The notes beneath the pieces were generated by a model, which ran no database searches, had not been told where the DNA came from, and saw nothing but the letters and a program-made list of their open reading frames with translations. From the NCBI GenBank assembly GCA_030613795.1, contig JAUWLG010000022.1:1-11287 (forward strand): DNA of 11,287 nucleotides. The letters run 5' to 3'. Position numbers and translations under genes: made by a program. Position 1 is the first letter of the stretch, and each line of letters starts with the position of its first letter. The DNA comes from Helicobacteraceae bacterium. Lineage in GTDB: Bacteria; Campylobacterota; Campylobacteria; Campylobacterales; Sulfurimonadaceae. Of this stretch, positions 1 to 7,280 are shown one piece after another.

Positions 1-145
1 GATCGAACCGCTTGGGGACCAAGACCTTGAGATCTTCTCTTTTCATATGAATCAGGCCATTCATGCGATGGCCTCGATCACTAGCCCTTTTGACAATGAA
101 GAGATGCTTGACAAGATGTTTGGCTCTTTCTGCTTAGGAAAATAA
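1..145 (+). CDS. mnmE: MnmE (TrmE), tRNA modification GTPase, C-terminal end only
   Basis: The reading frame enters the window at base 2 and stops at TAA 143-145, giving the last 47 residues of a protein. The end of the chain, FGSFCLGK, matches the highly conserved FC(I/L)GK C-terminus of MnmE, whose cysteine is a family hallmark. The preceding helix (EIFSFHMNQAIHAMASIT) fits the C-terminal helical domain. MnmE is a GTPase that, with MnmG, installs the carboxymethylaminomethyl or aminomethyl group on uridine 34 of several tRNAs, acting in the cytoplasm. The GTPase domain lies outside the window, so its integrity cannot be judged. ruvX starts 1 nt after this stop, so the two are very probably co-transcribed. 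The call rests on the C-terminal motif and on similarity recalled from memory. Confidence 0.88.
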   Translation, partial: IEPLGDQDLEIFSFHMNQAIHAMASITSPFDNEEMLDKMFGSFCLGK

Positions 146-146
146 G

Positions 147-542
147 TTGAAGATCATCGCAATTGACTTAGGTCTTAAACGTATAGGTTTGGCATACAGC
201 GGCGGGCAGGGGATCGTCACACCACTCGAAGCAGTTGAACGTAAAAACCGTAATCAAGCCTCTGCGGCTGTCAAAAAGGTCATTGCTGAGTGGGAAGCTG
301 ATGCAGTTGTTATCGGTATACCGATGGGCGGAAGTTCTGAAGAGGAGATGCGCAGACGTGTCGCACACTTTATGAACCTGGTTGATTTTGAGGGACCTGT
401 ACACTATCAAGATGAGGCAGGCAGCTCTATTGAGGCTGAGGATATGATAAAGGGCAAGGTCAAGTATAAACGAGACGGTCGTGTGGATTCTATAGCGGCC
501 AAGATAATCCTGGAACGCTGGCTACGGGCAAATCCTGCATAA
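147..542 (+). CDS. ruvX: RuvX / YqgF family putative pre-16S rRNA nuclease or Holliday junction resolvase
   Basis: This 131-residue protein has the size and motifs of the YqgF/RuvX family, which has an RNase H-like fold. Visible motifs are the N-terminal strand with the first catalytic Asp in IAIDLGLKRIGLA (residues 4-16, D7), the VVIGIPMGGSSEEE loop (about 54-67), YQDEAGSS.EAE (about 88-98) and RDGRVDSIAAKIILERWL (about 109-126), whose Asp completes the acidic site. The family is linked to maturation of the 16S rRNA 5' end in E. coli and has been proposed as a RuvC-like resolvase; which role applies here is not shown by the sequence. Translation starts at TTG 147, supported by an AGGA ribosome-binding site at 136-139 and by the fit of the N-terminus to the family. 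It follows mnmE by 1 nt and ends before a strong terminator at 627-650. Confidence 0.93.
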   Translation: MKIIAIDLGLKRIGLAYSGGQGIVTPLEAVERKNRNQASAAVKKVIAEWEADAVVIGIPMGGSSEEEMRRRVAHFMNLVDFEGPVHYQDEAGSSIEAEDMIKGKVKYKRDGRVDSIAAKIILERWLRANPA

Positions 543-626
543 GTGTATAAGTTAGAAAAAAGCACGGCTTGTCTGTGCGTGGGCACTGTGCCGAGCAGAA
601 CTCAGTGTTAGCATGAAAATCGTAAG

Positions 627-650
627 AAAAAGCCAATTGCTTGGCTTTTT
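627..650. terminator. Bidirectional intrinsic terminator between ruvX and the convergent unknown gene
   Basis: A perfect 10-bp inverted repeat, AAAAAGCCAA (627-636) and TTGGCTTTTT (641-650), encloses a TTGC loop. The T run (646-651) gives a U-tail for rightward transcripts from ruvX. The A run (627-631) gives a U-tail for leftward transcripts from the gene ending at 726. Its position between two convergent genes fits a shared terminator. Confidence 0.85.
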
Positions 651-725
651 TAGATTTGGAACCAAAGGCGTTATGCATAGCATCGCTGGAGGCTGAAGAG
701 GGCTTTTGCTCCTTTGGCGTGAAAA

Positions 726-1376
726 TTATAAAGCGTTAAAGAACTTCGCGGCCATCTCTTCGTCAACAGTTAGGTTGTCAGGTGAAAAGTCCGGGTGGTT
801 GGCAAGTTTCTCTTTGACAATAGCCTGACAGAAGTCGAAGTGGACTTTTTTTGCCTCTTCGATATCGAAGATCATGCCAAGACCGCTAAACTGGTATGGC
901 TCTTCTTGTTCAACACACAAGATGATTCCATCGACTTTGGCCTCAAGCTCATTGACCATATCACGATAATCAATGTCAAACTCATCGGCGAACCAACCGA
1001 TGCTTTCCATCTCTTTGGTAGCAAACTCTGCAATACCGTCTGCGGTTGTGTCATCATACTCTGAGTTAGGAGTATTGATGCCTATAAGTTCTTGCCAGTT
1101 ACCGCCGGCTTTGATGAGAACACGACCTTCATCTTCTACTATTTTGTAATTATTACCCAGTATCTGTGCAATAGTCTGTGGTTTAGGGATAGTAAGTGCA
1201 GACGCTTTTGGCATCTCAGCTTTTCCTTTAAATATCAAGATCTCGTTTTCAGCATAAGGAGGAGCAAGAACGTAACCTTCATGGTTGATAGCAAACTCTT
1301 GGTTAGTGTTGATCGCTTTATGAAGGTCATCTCTAGCAATGACAATGATCTCTTTAAGTAGATTGAATTTTTTCAT
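726..1376 (-). CDS. Conserved-looking hypothetical protein, 216 aa, divergent from ilvC
   Basis: I do not recognise this protein. The chosen start is ATG at 1376, preceded by GGAT about 6-7 nt upstream. An in-frame TTG at 1388 would add only four residues. The product is soluble and acidic, with no signal peptide and no membrane segment. It opens with a charged segment (MKKFNLLKEIIVIARDDLHK) and has a middle part rich in beta-like strands (about 28-100, including YKIVEDEGRVLIKAGGNWQEL). An acidic central region follows (about 105-150), then a helical C-terminus (about 173-216). Two cysteines (C154, C183) are too far apart to suggest a metal site. Composition and codon use resemble the neighbours, so there is no sign of recent transfer. 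It is convergent with ruvX and divergent from ilvC, with its own likely promoter at 1406-1414. Function cannot be assigned from the sequence. Confidence 0.85.
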   Translation of the reverse strand: MKKFNLLKEIIVIARDDLHKAINTNQEFAINHEGYVLAPPYAENEILIFKGKAEMPKASALTIPKPQTIAQILGNNYKIVEDEGRVLIKAGGNWQELIGINTPNSEYDDTTADGIAEFATKEMESIGWFADEFDIDYRDMVNELEAKVDGIILCVEQEEPYQFSGLGMIFDIEEAKKVHFDFCQAIVKEKLANHPDFSPDNLTVDEEMAAKFFNAL

Positions 1377-1405
1377 TTTATGATCCAAATTATTTTAATG
1401 ACTGA

Positions 1406-1414
1406 ATTTTATCA
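1406..1414 (-). promoter_or_regulatory. Putative extended -10 promoter of the 726-1376 gene
   Basis: Read on the minus strand this is TGATAAAAT, an extended -10 (TG-N-TAAAAT). It would place a transcription start near 1399, about 22 nt before the chosen ATG. Campylobacterota sigma-70 promoters typically rely on the -10 and AT-rich upstream DNA rather than a -35 box, and the upstream DNA here is AT-rich. Confidence 0.5.
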
Positions 1415-1487
1415 CGCTTAAATTAAAAGTGTTGCTTAAGTTATGCAAACTAAGCTCTATATAAACTAATCTTTTAATTACTTAGGG

Positions 1488-2659
<1,172 letters not shown>

Positions 2660-2758
2660 TAAAACATGATAATTAATATACCTTTCTAACATCGCTTCGC
2701 TTGTTGCTGTTTAAAATAATCTCATTACCTCGAAGTGTTTAAAACAAGTTGCATTCTA

Positions 2759-2830
2759 TTGTGGTTTCCCTGCATCGTCATTCCCGCGAAGGCGGGTGAC
2801 CAAAGGAAATGCCCTCGGGTGAATCCACAA
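2759..2830. repeat. Branched palindromic (REP/MITE-like) intergenic element
   Basis: The outer arms TTGTGG (2759-2764) and CCACAA (2825-2830) pair, followed inward by TTTCCC against GGGTGAAT with small bulges. GCAT (2772-2775) pairs with ATGC (2809-2812). The core GTCA-TT-CCCGC (2777-2787), loop GAAG, then GCGGG-TGAC (2792-2800), forms a strong hairpin. The core resembles the widespread extragenic palindrome built around ATTCCCGC-N4-GCGGGAAT. CGGGTGA occurs twice (2793-2799 and 2816-2822). No coding capacity is visible. Confidence 0.65.
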
Positions 2831-2941
2831 CCATAGGGTCAAGAATATTTAATATGATATGTTGATTATGGGTGAGACAAATAAGAAAAATTCGCTAAAT
2901 TCGAGTAATTTGTTAATAAAGAAAAGGATTTATACTACATT

Positions 2942-2971
2942 CGTAACACGTAACACGTAACACGTAACACG
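2942..2971. repeat. Tandem repeat of a 7-bp unit, CGTAACA, about 4.3 copies
   Basis: Four perfect head-to-tail copies of CGTAACA start at 2942, 2949, 2956 and 2963, followed by a partial CG at 2970-2971. The array ends 5 bp before the stop codon of the DUF2062 gene (on the opposite strand), so it lies in that gene's 3' untranslated region. A seven-base period outside coding DNA can change copy number by slippage without affecting a reading frame. Confidence 0.9.
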
Positions 2972-2976
2972 GCTAT

Positions 2977-3510
2977 CTAAGGCTTAGGATTGAACTTGTC
3001 TTTTCTGATCTGGTATTTCTCTTTGTGTACGGAGCGCCACCAGAGGTAACGGACAAGGTAGTAGCCAGTTATAGAAAAGAGCAGGGCACAAAAGAGGGCG
3101 CCGATGTACATCGGCACAATGATCTCCATTAGTTTAGAGAAAAAATCGCTGGAAAACCAGTTCATTGTAAAGAGTTCGACTATAAAATCCAGGTCTTTGG
3201 TAACTGGGTTAAGGATGAGCAGGTCGCCGACGATGAGTTCCCCATAAAAGATAAATGGCATGGTTATCGGGTTGGTGATCCAAACGAGGCCAACGCCAAT
3301 AGGGACATTGAATTTTATAAAAGGTACCATTAAGATGACGGCTAACATCTGCATTGGCATAGGTATAAAAGCGAAGAAAAGTCCTACCAAAACAGCTTTG
3401 GAGACAGAGTGTCTATTTACACTCAGGTACTCTCTTGGTATCTTATATTTGGTGATGATAGCATCAAGTTTACGGCTGCTTTTTCGTTTTTTAAAGACTT
3501 TTCGAATCAT
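2977..3510 (-). CDS. DUF2062 domain-containing inner membrane protein
   Basis: This 177-residue protein matches the DUF2062 family (PF09835), whose biochemical role is not established. The signature is visible in FFAFIPMPMQM (45-55) and in the conserved block PIGVGLVWITNPITMPFIFYG (70-90). A basic N-terminus (MIRKVFKKRKSSRK) precedes hydrophobic segments at about 38-62, 70-98 and 130-157, so the protein is integral to the cytoplasmic membrane with a positively charged N-terminus probably inside. The C-terminal tail is again basic and soluble (158-177). It is divergent from the deacetylase-dprA pair and convergent with ilvC. A TATAAT lies only 8 bp upstream of the ATG, so the mRNA may have almost no leader. 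Function cannot be inferred further, although neighbouring the deacetylase is compatible with an envelope role. Confidence 0.87.
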   Translation of the reverse strand: MIRKVFKKRKSSRKLDAIITKYKIPREYLSVNRHSVSKAVLVGLFFAFIPMPMQMLAVILMVPFIKFNVPIGVGLVWITNPITMPFIFYGELIVGDLLILNPVTKDLDFIVELFTMNWFSSDFFSKLMEIIVPMYIGALFCALLFSITGYYLVRYLWWRSVHKEKYQIRKDKFNPKP

Positions 3511-3517
3511 AATGCTA

Positions 3518-3523
3518 ATTATA
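3518..3523 (-). promoter_or_regulatory. Putative -10 box of the DUF2062 gene, very close to the start codon
   Basis: On the minus strand this is TATAAT in the context AAGTATAATTAG, embedded in AT-rich DNA. The expected start site near 3511 would coincide with the ATG at 3510, implying a leaderless or near-leaderless transcript. An alternative upstream promoter cannot be excluded. Confidence 0.5.
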
Positions 3524-3615
3524 CTTATCTTTCATCAAACTTATCTAACATTTTTGGATAAATTGTTATTGTCTTACATAGTGTCATATTAATCCACATC
3601 TAACACTTGGTTGTC

Positions 3616-3621
3616 TAAAAT
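3616..3621 (+). promoter_or_regulatory. Possible -10 box for the deacetylase-dprA operon
   Basis: TAAAAT in the context TGTCTAAAATAAAC lies 28 bp before the chosen ATG at 3650 and would start transcription near 3628. The match is imperfect and the region is AT-rich throughout, so this is a weak call. Confidence 0.35.
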
Positions 3622-3649
3622 AAACCTATCAATTATTTATGGAATTTTA

Positions 3650-4618
3650 ATGGCAGTGAAAAAAACAACTTCTAAAAGATCGGTTAAAAAATCACCATCG
3701 AACAAGCGGTTCGATCTGGAAAAGTTTTTACACTATTTTTACTGGGTTTTAGCAATAGTCTCTGTTCTCGGTGCAGCAAGTGTTATCGGTTTTTACGCGG
3801 GGTACAATCAGGCAAAAGATGAGAATGTCTGTGTCGTGACCGAACATAAAAAAGAGACAAAAAAACTAAAGCAGCAGATTACAAGACTCACCAACAAAAC
3901 AGCTAAACACGAGTATGGAAACAGTGCTAAACCGCCAAATCATATTGAAAAAAAGATAGAGAAGGTGAAAGGTCAAAAAGGGAAGTTGGCCATTATCTTT
4001 GATGATGTCTCTTTCTCGGGTGATGTTAAACACATTAAAGCACTTGGTCTTCCGGTTACTATGTCCTTTTTACCGCCAACCTCACGGCACCCAAACTCAG
4101 CTAAACTGGCAGCTAAAGAGCCGTACTATATGGTGCATCTGCCGATGGAGGCGATGAACTTTCACTCACCGGAGAAGTCAACACTTCTAACAACTGACTC
4201 TAAAGAGACGATAGTTGAACGTATTCAGAAAGTCAAACAACAGTTTCCAAAGGTTAAGTATATTAATAACCATACTGGAAGCAAATTTACGTCTGATGCA
4301 GAGGCAATGAACAAACTTATATTTGCACTCCGACTTGAAAAGATAGGGTTTATTGACTCACGTACTACAGCAGAGACTAAGGCTGAGAAGGTGATGAAGC
4401 GTTATAAGATGCCTTATCAAACCCGCGATATATTTTTAGATCATGAAGATGATGTTGAGGCCATAAAGACGCAAATCAAAAAGGCGATTCGTATTGCTAA
4501 CAAATATGGCAAGTGTATTGCTATCTGTCATCCGCACAAATCAACACTTCAAGCACTTAGAGAGTCAACATCTCTTTTTAATAATGTAGAGTTAGTCCGC
4601 ATTGATAAGCTGAGATAA
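3650..4618 (+). CDS. Divergent polysaccharide deacetylase family protein (YibQ-like), membrane anchored
   Basis: This 322-residue protein has a basic N-terminus (1-20), one membrane segment (about 29-53, WVLAIVSVLGAASVIGFYAG), a charged coiled-coil-like linker (about 60-110) and a C-terminal divergent polysaccharide deacetylase domain (PF04748; about 112-320). Domain landmarks are LAIIFDDV (113-120), VHLPMEAM (162-169), YINNHTGSKFT (204-214), GFIDSRTT (233-240), IFLDHEDD (261-268) and CHPHKST (293-299). The topology suggests a periplasmic catalytic-type domain tethered to the inner membrane. The substrate is unknown; the family may act on cell-wall or other polysaccharides, and catalytic activity is unproven for many members. 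ATG 3650 is preferred to the in-frame TTG 3611 because GGAA at 3641-3644 precedes it and the extra 13 residues would add no domain. dprA follows 2 nt after the stop, probably in one operon. Confidence 0.9.
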   Translation: MAVKKTTSKRSVKKSPSNKRFDLEKFLHYFYWVLAIVSVLGAASVIGFYAGYNQAKDENVCVVTEHKKETKKLKQQITRLTNKTAKHEYGNSAKPPNHIEKKIEKVKGQKGKLAIIFDDVSFSGDVKHIKALGLPVTMSFLPPTSRHPNSAKLAAKEPYYMVHLPMEAMNFHSPEKSTLLTTDSKETIVERIQKVKQQFPKVKYINNHTGSKFTSDAEAMNKLIFALRLEKIGFIDSRTTAETKAEKVMKRYKMPYQTRDIFLDHEDDVEAIKTQIKKAIRIANKYGKCIAICHPHKSTLQALRESTSLFNNVELVRIDKLR

Positions 4619-4620
4619 AA

Positions 4621-5394
4621 ATGACACAAACACTTTGCAGAGATGATTTCCACTATTTCTCAGAGATGAAAAAAGAGCCAAAAGAGATCTTTTTTCGTGG
4701 GAATGTAGAGCTGCTAAGCAGACCAAAAGTGAGCATTGTCGGAACACGTAAACCGACCCAGTACACTAAACAGATGACAGCAGACCTTGCACACAGACTT
4801 GCCAATGTGGGTGTTGCCATTGTCAGCGGCGGTGCCATGGGTGTTGACGGTCAAGCACATTTTGGTGCGGGGTATGCTAATACCATTGCTGTTATGCCGT
4901 GTGGTCTTGACATCAGATACCCTATGACACATCGTGACCTTTTCGAACATATTGAAGATGAAGGCTTGCTGCTTAGTATGTATGAAGAGGGGACTTTAGC
5001 CGCTAACTGGACCTTTGTTGCGCGTAATGCGATGGTCGTAGCGCTAGGTGACGGCTTGATCGTCTCTGAAGCACTGCGTAACAGCGGTTCGATGCGAAGT
5101 GTGGAGTATGCACAAAAGATGGGTAAAAAAATCTACACTTTTCCACATAGAAGTGGTGAAAGTGATGGTACTATGGACCTTGTCAAAGCAGGTGAAGCTG
5201 AGATCATTTATGATATCGACAAATTTGTTGCTCAGTATGGTCAGGCCAAAGTTATTGAAGATGATGAATTTTTACAGTTCTGTCAAACAATACCGAGTTA
5301 TGAAGAGGCTTTAAAACTCTTTGGTGAGAAAGTCTCTCTTTATGAATTAGAGGGAAAGATCACGGTTAAAGATGGACGGGTAGGGATATGTTAG
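4621..5394 (+). CDS. dprA: DNA processing protein DprA (Smf), short form
   Basis: DprA binds single-stranded DNA entering during natural transformation and loads RecA on it in the cytoplasm. The Rossmann-like core is intact: VSIVGTRKPTQYT (37-49), IVSGGAMGVDGQAH (67-80), VMPCGLDIRYPMTHRDLF (91-108), NWTFVARNAMV (129-139), VSEALRNSGSMRS (148-160) and DGTMDLV (182-188). At 257 residues it is short because the N-terminal SAM domain of longer homologues is absent; the core begins within the first 35 residues. After the core, residues 213-257 (ending YELEGKITVKDGRVGIC) look like a reduced winged-helix (DML1-like) tail, as in other Campylobacterota DprA proteins. The start ATG lies 2 nt after the deacetylase stop, implying translational coupling. 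No other competence gene is in the window. Confidence 0.95.
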   Translation: MTQTLCRDDFHYFSEMKKEPKEIFFRGNVELLSRPKVSIVGTRKPTQYTKQMTADLAHRLANVGVAIVSGGAMGVDGQAHFGAGYANTIAVMPCGLDIRYPMTHRDLFEHIEDEGLLLSMYEEGTLAANWTFVARNAMVVALGDGLIVSEALRNSGSMRSVEYAQKMGKKIYTFPHRSGESDGTMDLVKAGEAEIIYDIDKFVAQYGQAKVIEDDEFLQFCQTIPSYEEALKLFGEKVSLYELEGKITVKDGRVGIC

Positions 5395-5412
5395 CAACTT
5401 AAGGGCATCTCC

Positions 5413-5439
5413 AAAACCTCTTAATCTAAAAGAGGTTTT
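5413..5439. terminator. Bidirectional intrinsic terminator between dprA and queA
   Basis: AAAACCTCTT (5413-5422) and AAGAGGTTTT (5430-5439) form a perfect 10-bp stem with a 7-nt loop. The A and T tracts at the stem ends provide a short U-tail in both directions. It lies between the convergent dprA and queA genes and overlaps the queA stop codon (5438-5440). Confidence 0.78.
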
Positions 5440-6466
5440 AGAGTATAAGCATCGCATCGCCATACGAGTAAAATCGGTATTTTTCTTTGATGGCCTCTTG
5501 GTAGAGTTCATGGGTCTTCTCAACACCGACAAAAGAGGCCACAAGCATCAGAAGAGTGGATTGCGGCAGATGGAAATTTGTCAATAGATGGTTGACTCGC
5601 ATGGGTCTGTTACCCGGGTGTAAAAAGAGGTTGGCCTCGCCGGAGAGCTGCTCTAGGTGCCGGGCATGAAATTCAATGGTTCGTGTAGAAGTCGTACCCA
5701 CACAAAGCAGAGGCTTGTCACTGTCAAAAAGTCTCTTCGCTTCATCCGAGATGTTGTAATACTCTGAGTGCATGGGGTGGTCTGTAATAATCTTACTGTC
5801 TACAGGCTTAAAGGTACCGGCACCAACGTGCAGTGTGACGGAAGCATGGGCATGGTTTTTACAGATACGCTCAAACTGCTCAGCGGTAAAGTGTAAAGAG
5901 GCAGTCGGTGCAGCAACGGCGCCCTCATGCTTGGCAAAGACACTCTGATAATCTTTTTCATCCTCTTTACCATCTTCACGCTGCATATAGGGTGGAAGCG
6001 GGATGTGCCCTTGTTTGTCGATGATGGGTAAGATCTCTTCAAAACGAAGTTGTGAGTTGTCGAGATAGAAATGGACATCACGACTGCCATCATCATGCAA
6101 GGTGATGACCTTAGCACTAAAACCCTCTTCAAAATAGATAACGGTACCGACTTTGACTTTTCCACGGACATAGACATTGACACAGTAGGCATCTATGGGA
6201 CGGTTGATCAGAAGTTCTAACTTTCCACCGCTCTCTTTATGACCATACAGACGTGCTTTGATCACTTTGGTGTCATTAAAGATGATGGCGCACTCTTTTG
6301 GTAAAAAAGAGTCCAGTTTATCAAAACGTGAATGGGTAATGGTGTCTGTCGCACGGTCATACACTAATAGTCGTGCATGGTCGCGAGGCTCAACGGGATG
6401 TGTCGCAATGAGCTCCGGGGGGAGTGTGAAGTCGTAGCTACTTGTCTTGAGTGGATCGGGCTGCAT
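5438..6466 (-). CDS. queA: S-adenosylmethionine:tRNA ribosyltransferase-isomerase
   Basis: QueA transfers and isomerises the ribosyl part of S-adenosylmethionine onto 7-aminomethyl-7-deazaguanine at position 34 of tRNAs with GUN anticodons, giving epoxyqueuosine. The 342-residue product has the usual family length. Conserved blocks are YDFTLPPELIATHPVEPRDHAR (11-32), LLVYDR (33-38), IIFNDTKVIKARLYG (61-75), GHIPLPPY (153-160), DYQSVFA (172-178), GAVAAPTASLHF (182-193), HVGAGTFKPV (213-222), MHSEYY (232-237), VGTTSTRTIE (256-265), TNFHLPQSTLLMLV (296-309) and YRFYSYGDAMLI (330-341). ATG 6466 was chosen because it best fits the family N-terminus; in-frame ATGs at 6472 and 6490 would add 2 or 8 residues. 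The start overlaps the 3' end of tatC by 29 nt, so translation is probably coupled. It is the last gene of the tatB-tatC-queA operon. Confidence 0.96.
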   Translation of the reverse strand: MQPDPLKTSSYDFTLPPELIATHPVEPRDHARLLVYDRATDTITHSRFDKLDSFLPKECAIIFNDTKVIKARLYGHKESGGKLELLINRPIDAYCVNVYVRGKVKVGTVIYFEEGFSAKVITLHDDGSRDVHFYLDNSQLRFEEILPIIDKQGHIPLPPYMQREDGKEDEKDYQSVFAKHEGAVAAPTASLHFTAEQFERICKNHAHASVTLHVGAGTFKPVDSKIITDHPMHSEYYNISDEAKRLFDSDKPLLCVGTTSTRTIEFHARHLEQLSGEANLFLHPGNRPMRVNHLLTNFHLPQSTLLMLVASFVGVEKTHELYQEAIKEKYRFYSYGDAMLIL

Positions 6467-7280
6467 TATCATCTTCAATGCCAAGGGCATCTTTTAAGAT
6501 GGCAACACCATCTTCAGCACTTTCATCCTCTTCCTCTTCTAGAGGTGGAGCAGGGTTGACCATTCTGACGAGTAAGATTGAGACCCCATAAAGTATGATA
6601 AGCGGTCCTGCCATTAAGAGTTGTGTGAGTATATCCGGTGGTGTAAGAAGTGCGGCAACAACAAAGATGATGATCACGGCATATTTGAAAAAGCTTCTCA
6701 TCTGTCTATCATCAACAAGTCCTAAAAGACCTAGGAAGTAGGCAAAGACAGGAAGTTCAAAAGCGAGTCCGAAACCAAACATGATCTTGGTAAAAAAGCC
6801 GACATAATCTTCGATGTTGATAAGCGGTGTGAACTTGAAACTACCAAAGGTGATCAAGAAGTCAAAACCGAAAGGGGTGACGACATAATAGGCAAAGGCG
6901 ACACCGATGGCAAACATACTTGTGCCGCCAAAGATAAATGGCAATATCATCTTTTTTTCATTGGCATAAAGACCCGGTGCGACGAACATCCAGATCTGTG
7001 ACAAGATAACCGGTAAAGCAAGTAACAATCCAGAGAAAAAAGAGACCTTAAGCGCTACAAAAAAGGCACCGCCGACCTGGTTGGTCGTGACCATTCCTTC
7101 GGCAGCGTGAACCGACTTTTTACCAACCTCTGTAAGGGCTTCATTAAGGGGTGCTATCATCCACTCTAAAAGGAACTCATGAAAATAGAACATAATAAAA
7201 AATGCGACTACGATACTAATGGCAGAGATGCCTAAGCGTTTACGAAGCTCAAACAGATGGGGTTTTAAATCTTCAAACAT
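6438..7280 (-). CDS. tatC: Twin-arginine translocase subunit TatC
   Basis: TatC is the core receptor of the Tat system, which exports folded proteins, often cofactor-bearing, across the cytoplasmic membrane; with TatB it recognises the twin-arginine signal. The 280-residue chain shows the cytoplasmic N-terminal motif HLFELRKRL (8-16), six hydrophobic segments (about 18-36, 72-100, 113-136, 158-184, 197-212 and 217-239), the QIWMFVAPGLYANEKK block (95-110) with a key Glu at 108, and the intramembrane Glu in GLAFELPVFA (E175). LLTPPDILTQLLMAGPL (211-227) marks the end of the core. A charged tail (248-280, with EEEEDES at 248-254) extends past the usual core and overlaps the start of queA. The ATG overlaps the tatB stop by one base (TAATG). 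tatA is not in the window. Confidence 0.97.
   Translation of the reverse strand: MFEDLKPHLFELRKRLGISAISIVVAFFIMFYFHEFLLEWMIAPLNEALTEVGKKSVHAAEGMVTTNQVGGAFFVALKVSFFSGLLLALPVILSQIWMFVAPGLYANEKKMILPFIFGGTSMFAIGVAFAYYVVTPFGFDFLITFGSFKFTPLINIEDYVGFFTKIMFGFGLAFELPVFAYFLGLLGLVDDRQMRSFFKYAVIIIFVVAALLTPPDILTQLLMAGPLIILYGVSILLVRMVNPAPPLEEEEDESAEDGVAILKDALGIEDDNAARSTQDK

Noticed and set aside
490..678. 62-aa minus-strand open frame overlapping the 3' end of ruvX and the terminator
   Set aside because: It runs through a perfect intrinsic terminator hairpin and antisense into ruvX, has no clear ribosome-binding site, and its Cys-rich part lies in a structured spacer. Treated as non-coding.
2942..2971. 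Possible CRISPR-like array
   Set aside because: The 7-bp units are directly adjacent with no spacers, so this is a simple tandem repeat.
3260..3592. 110-aa plus-strand open frame
   Set aside because: It is antisense to the well-supported DUF2062 gene and shows no family features or ribosome-binding site.
3611..3649. Upstream TTG start adding 13 residues to the deacetylase
   Set aside because: TTG at 3611 overlaps the probable -10 region and has no ribosome-binding site, while ATG 3650 has GGAA upstream and a typical basic N-terminus.
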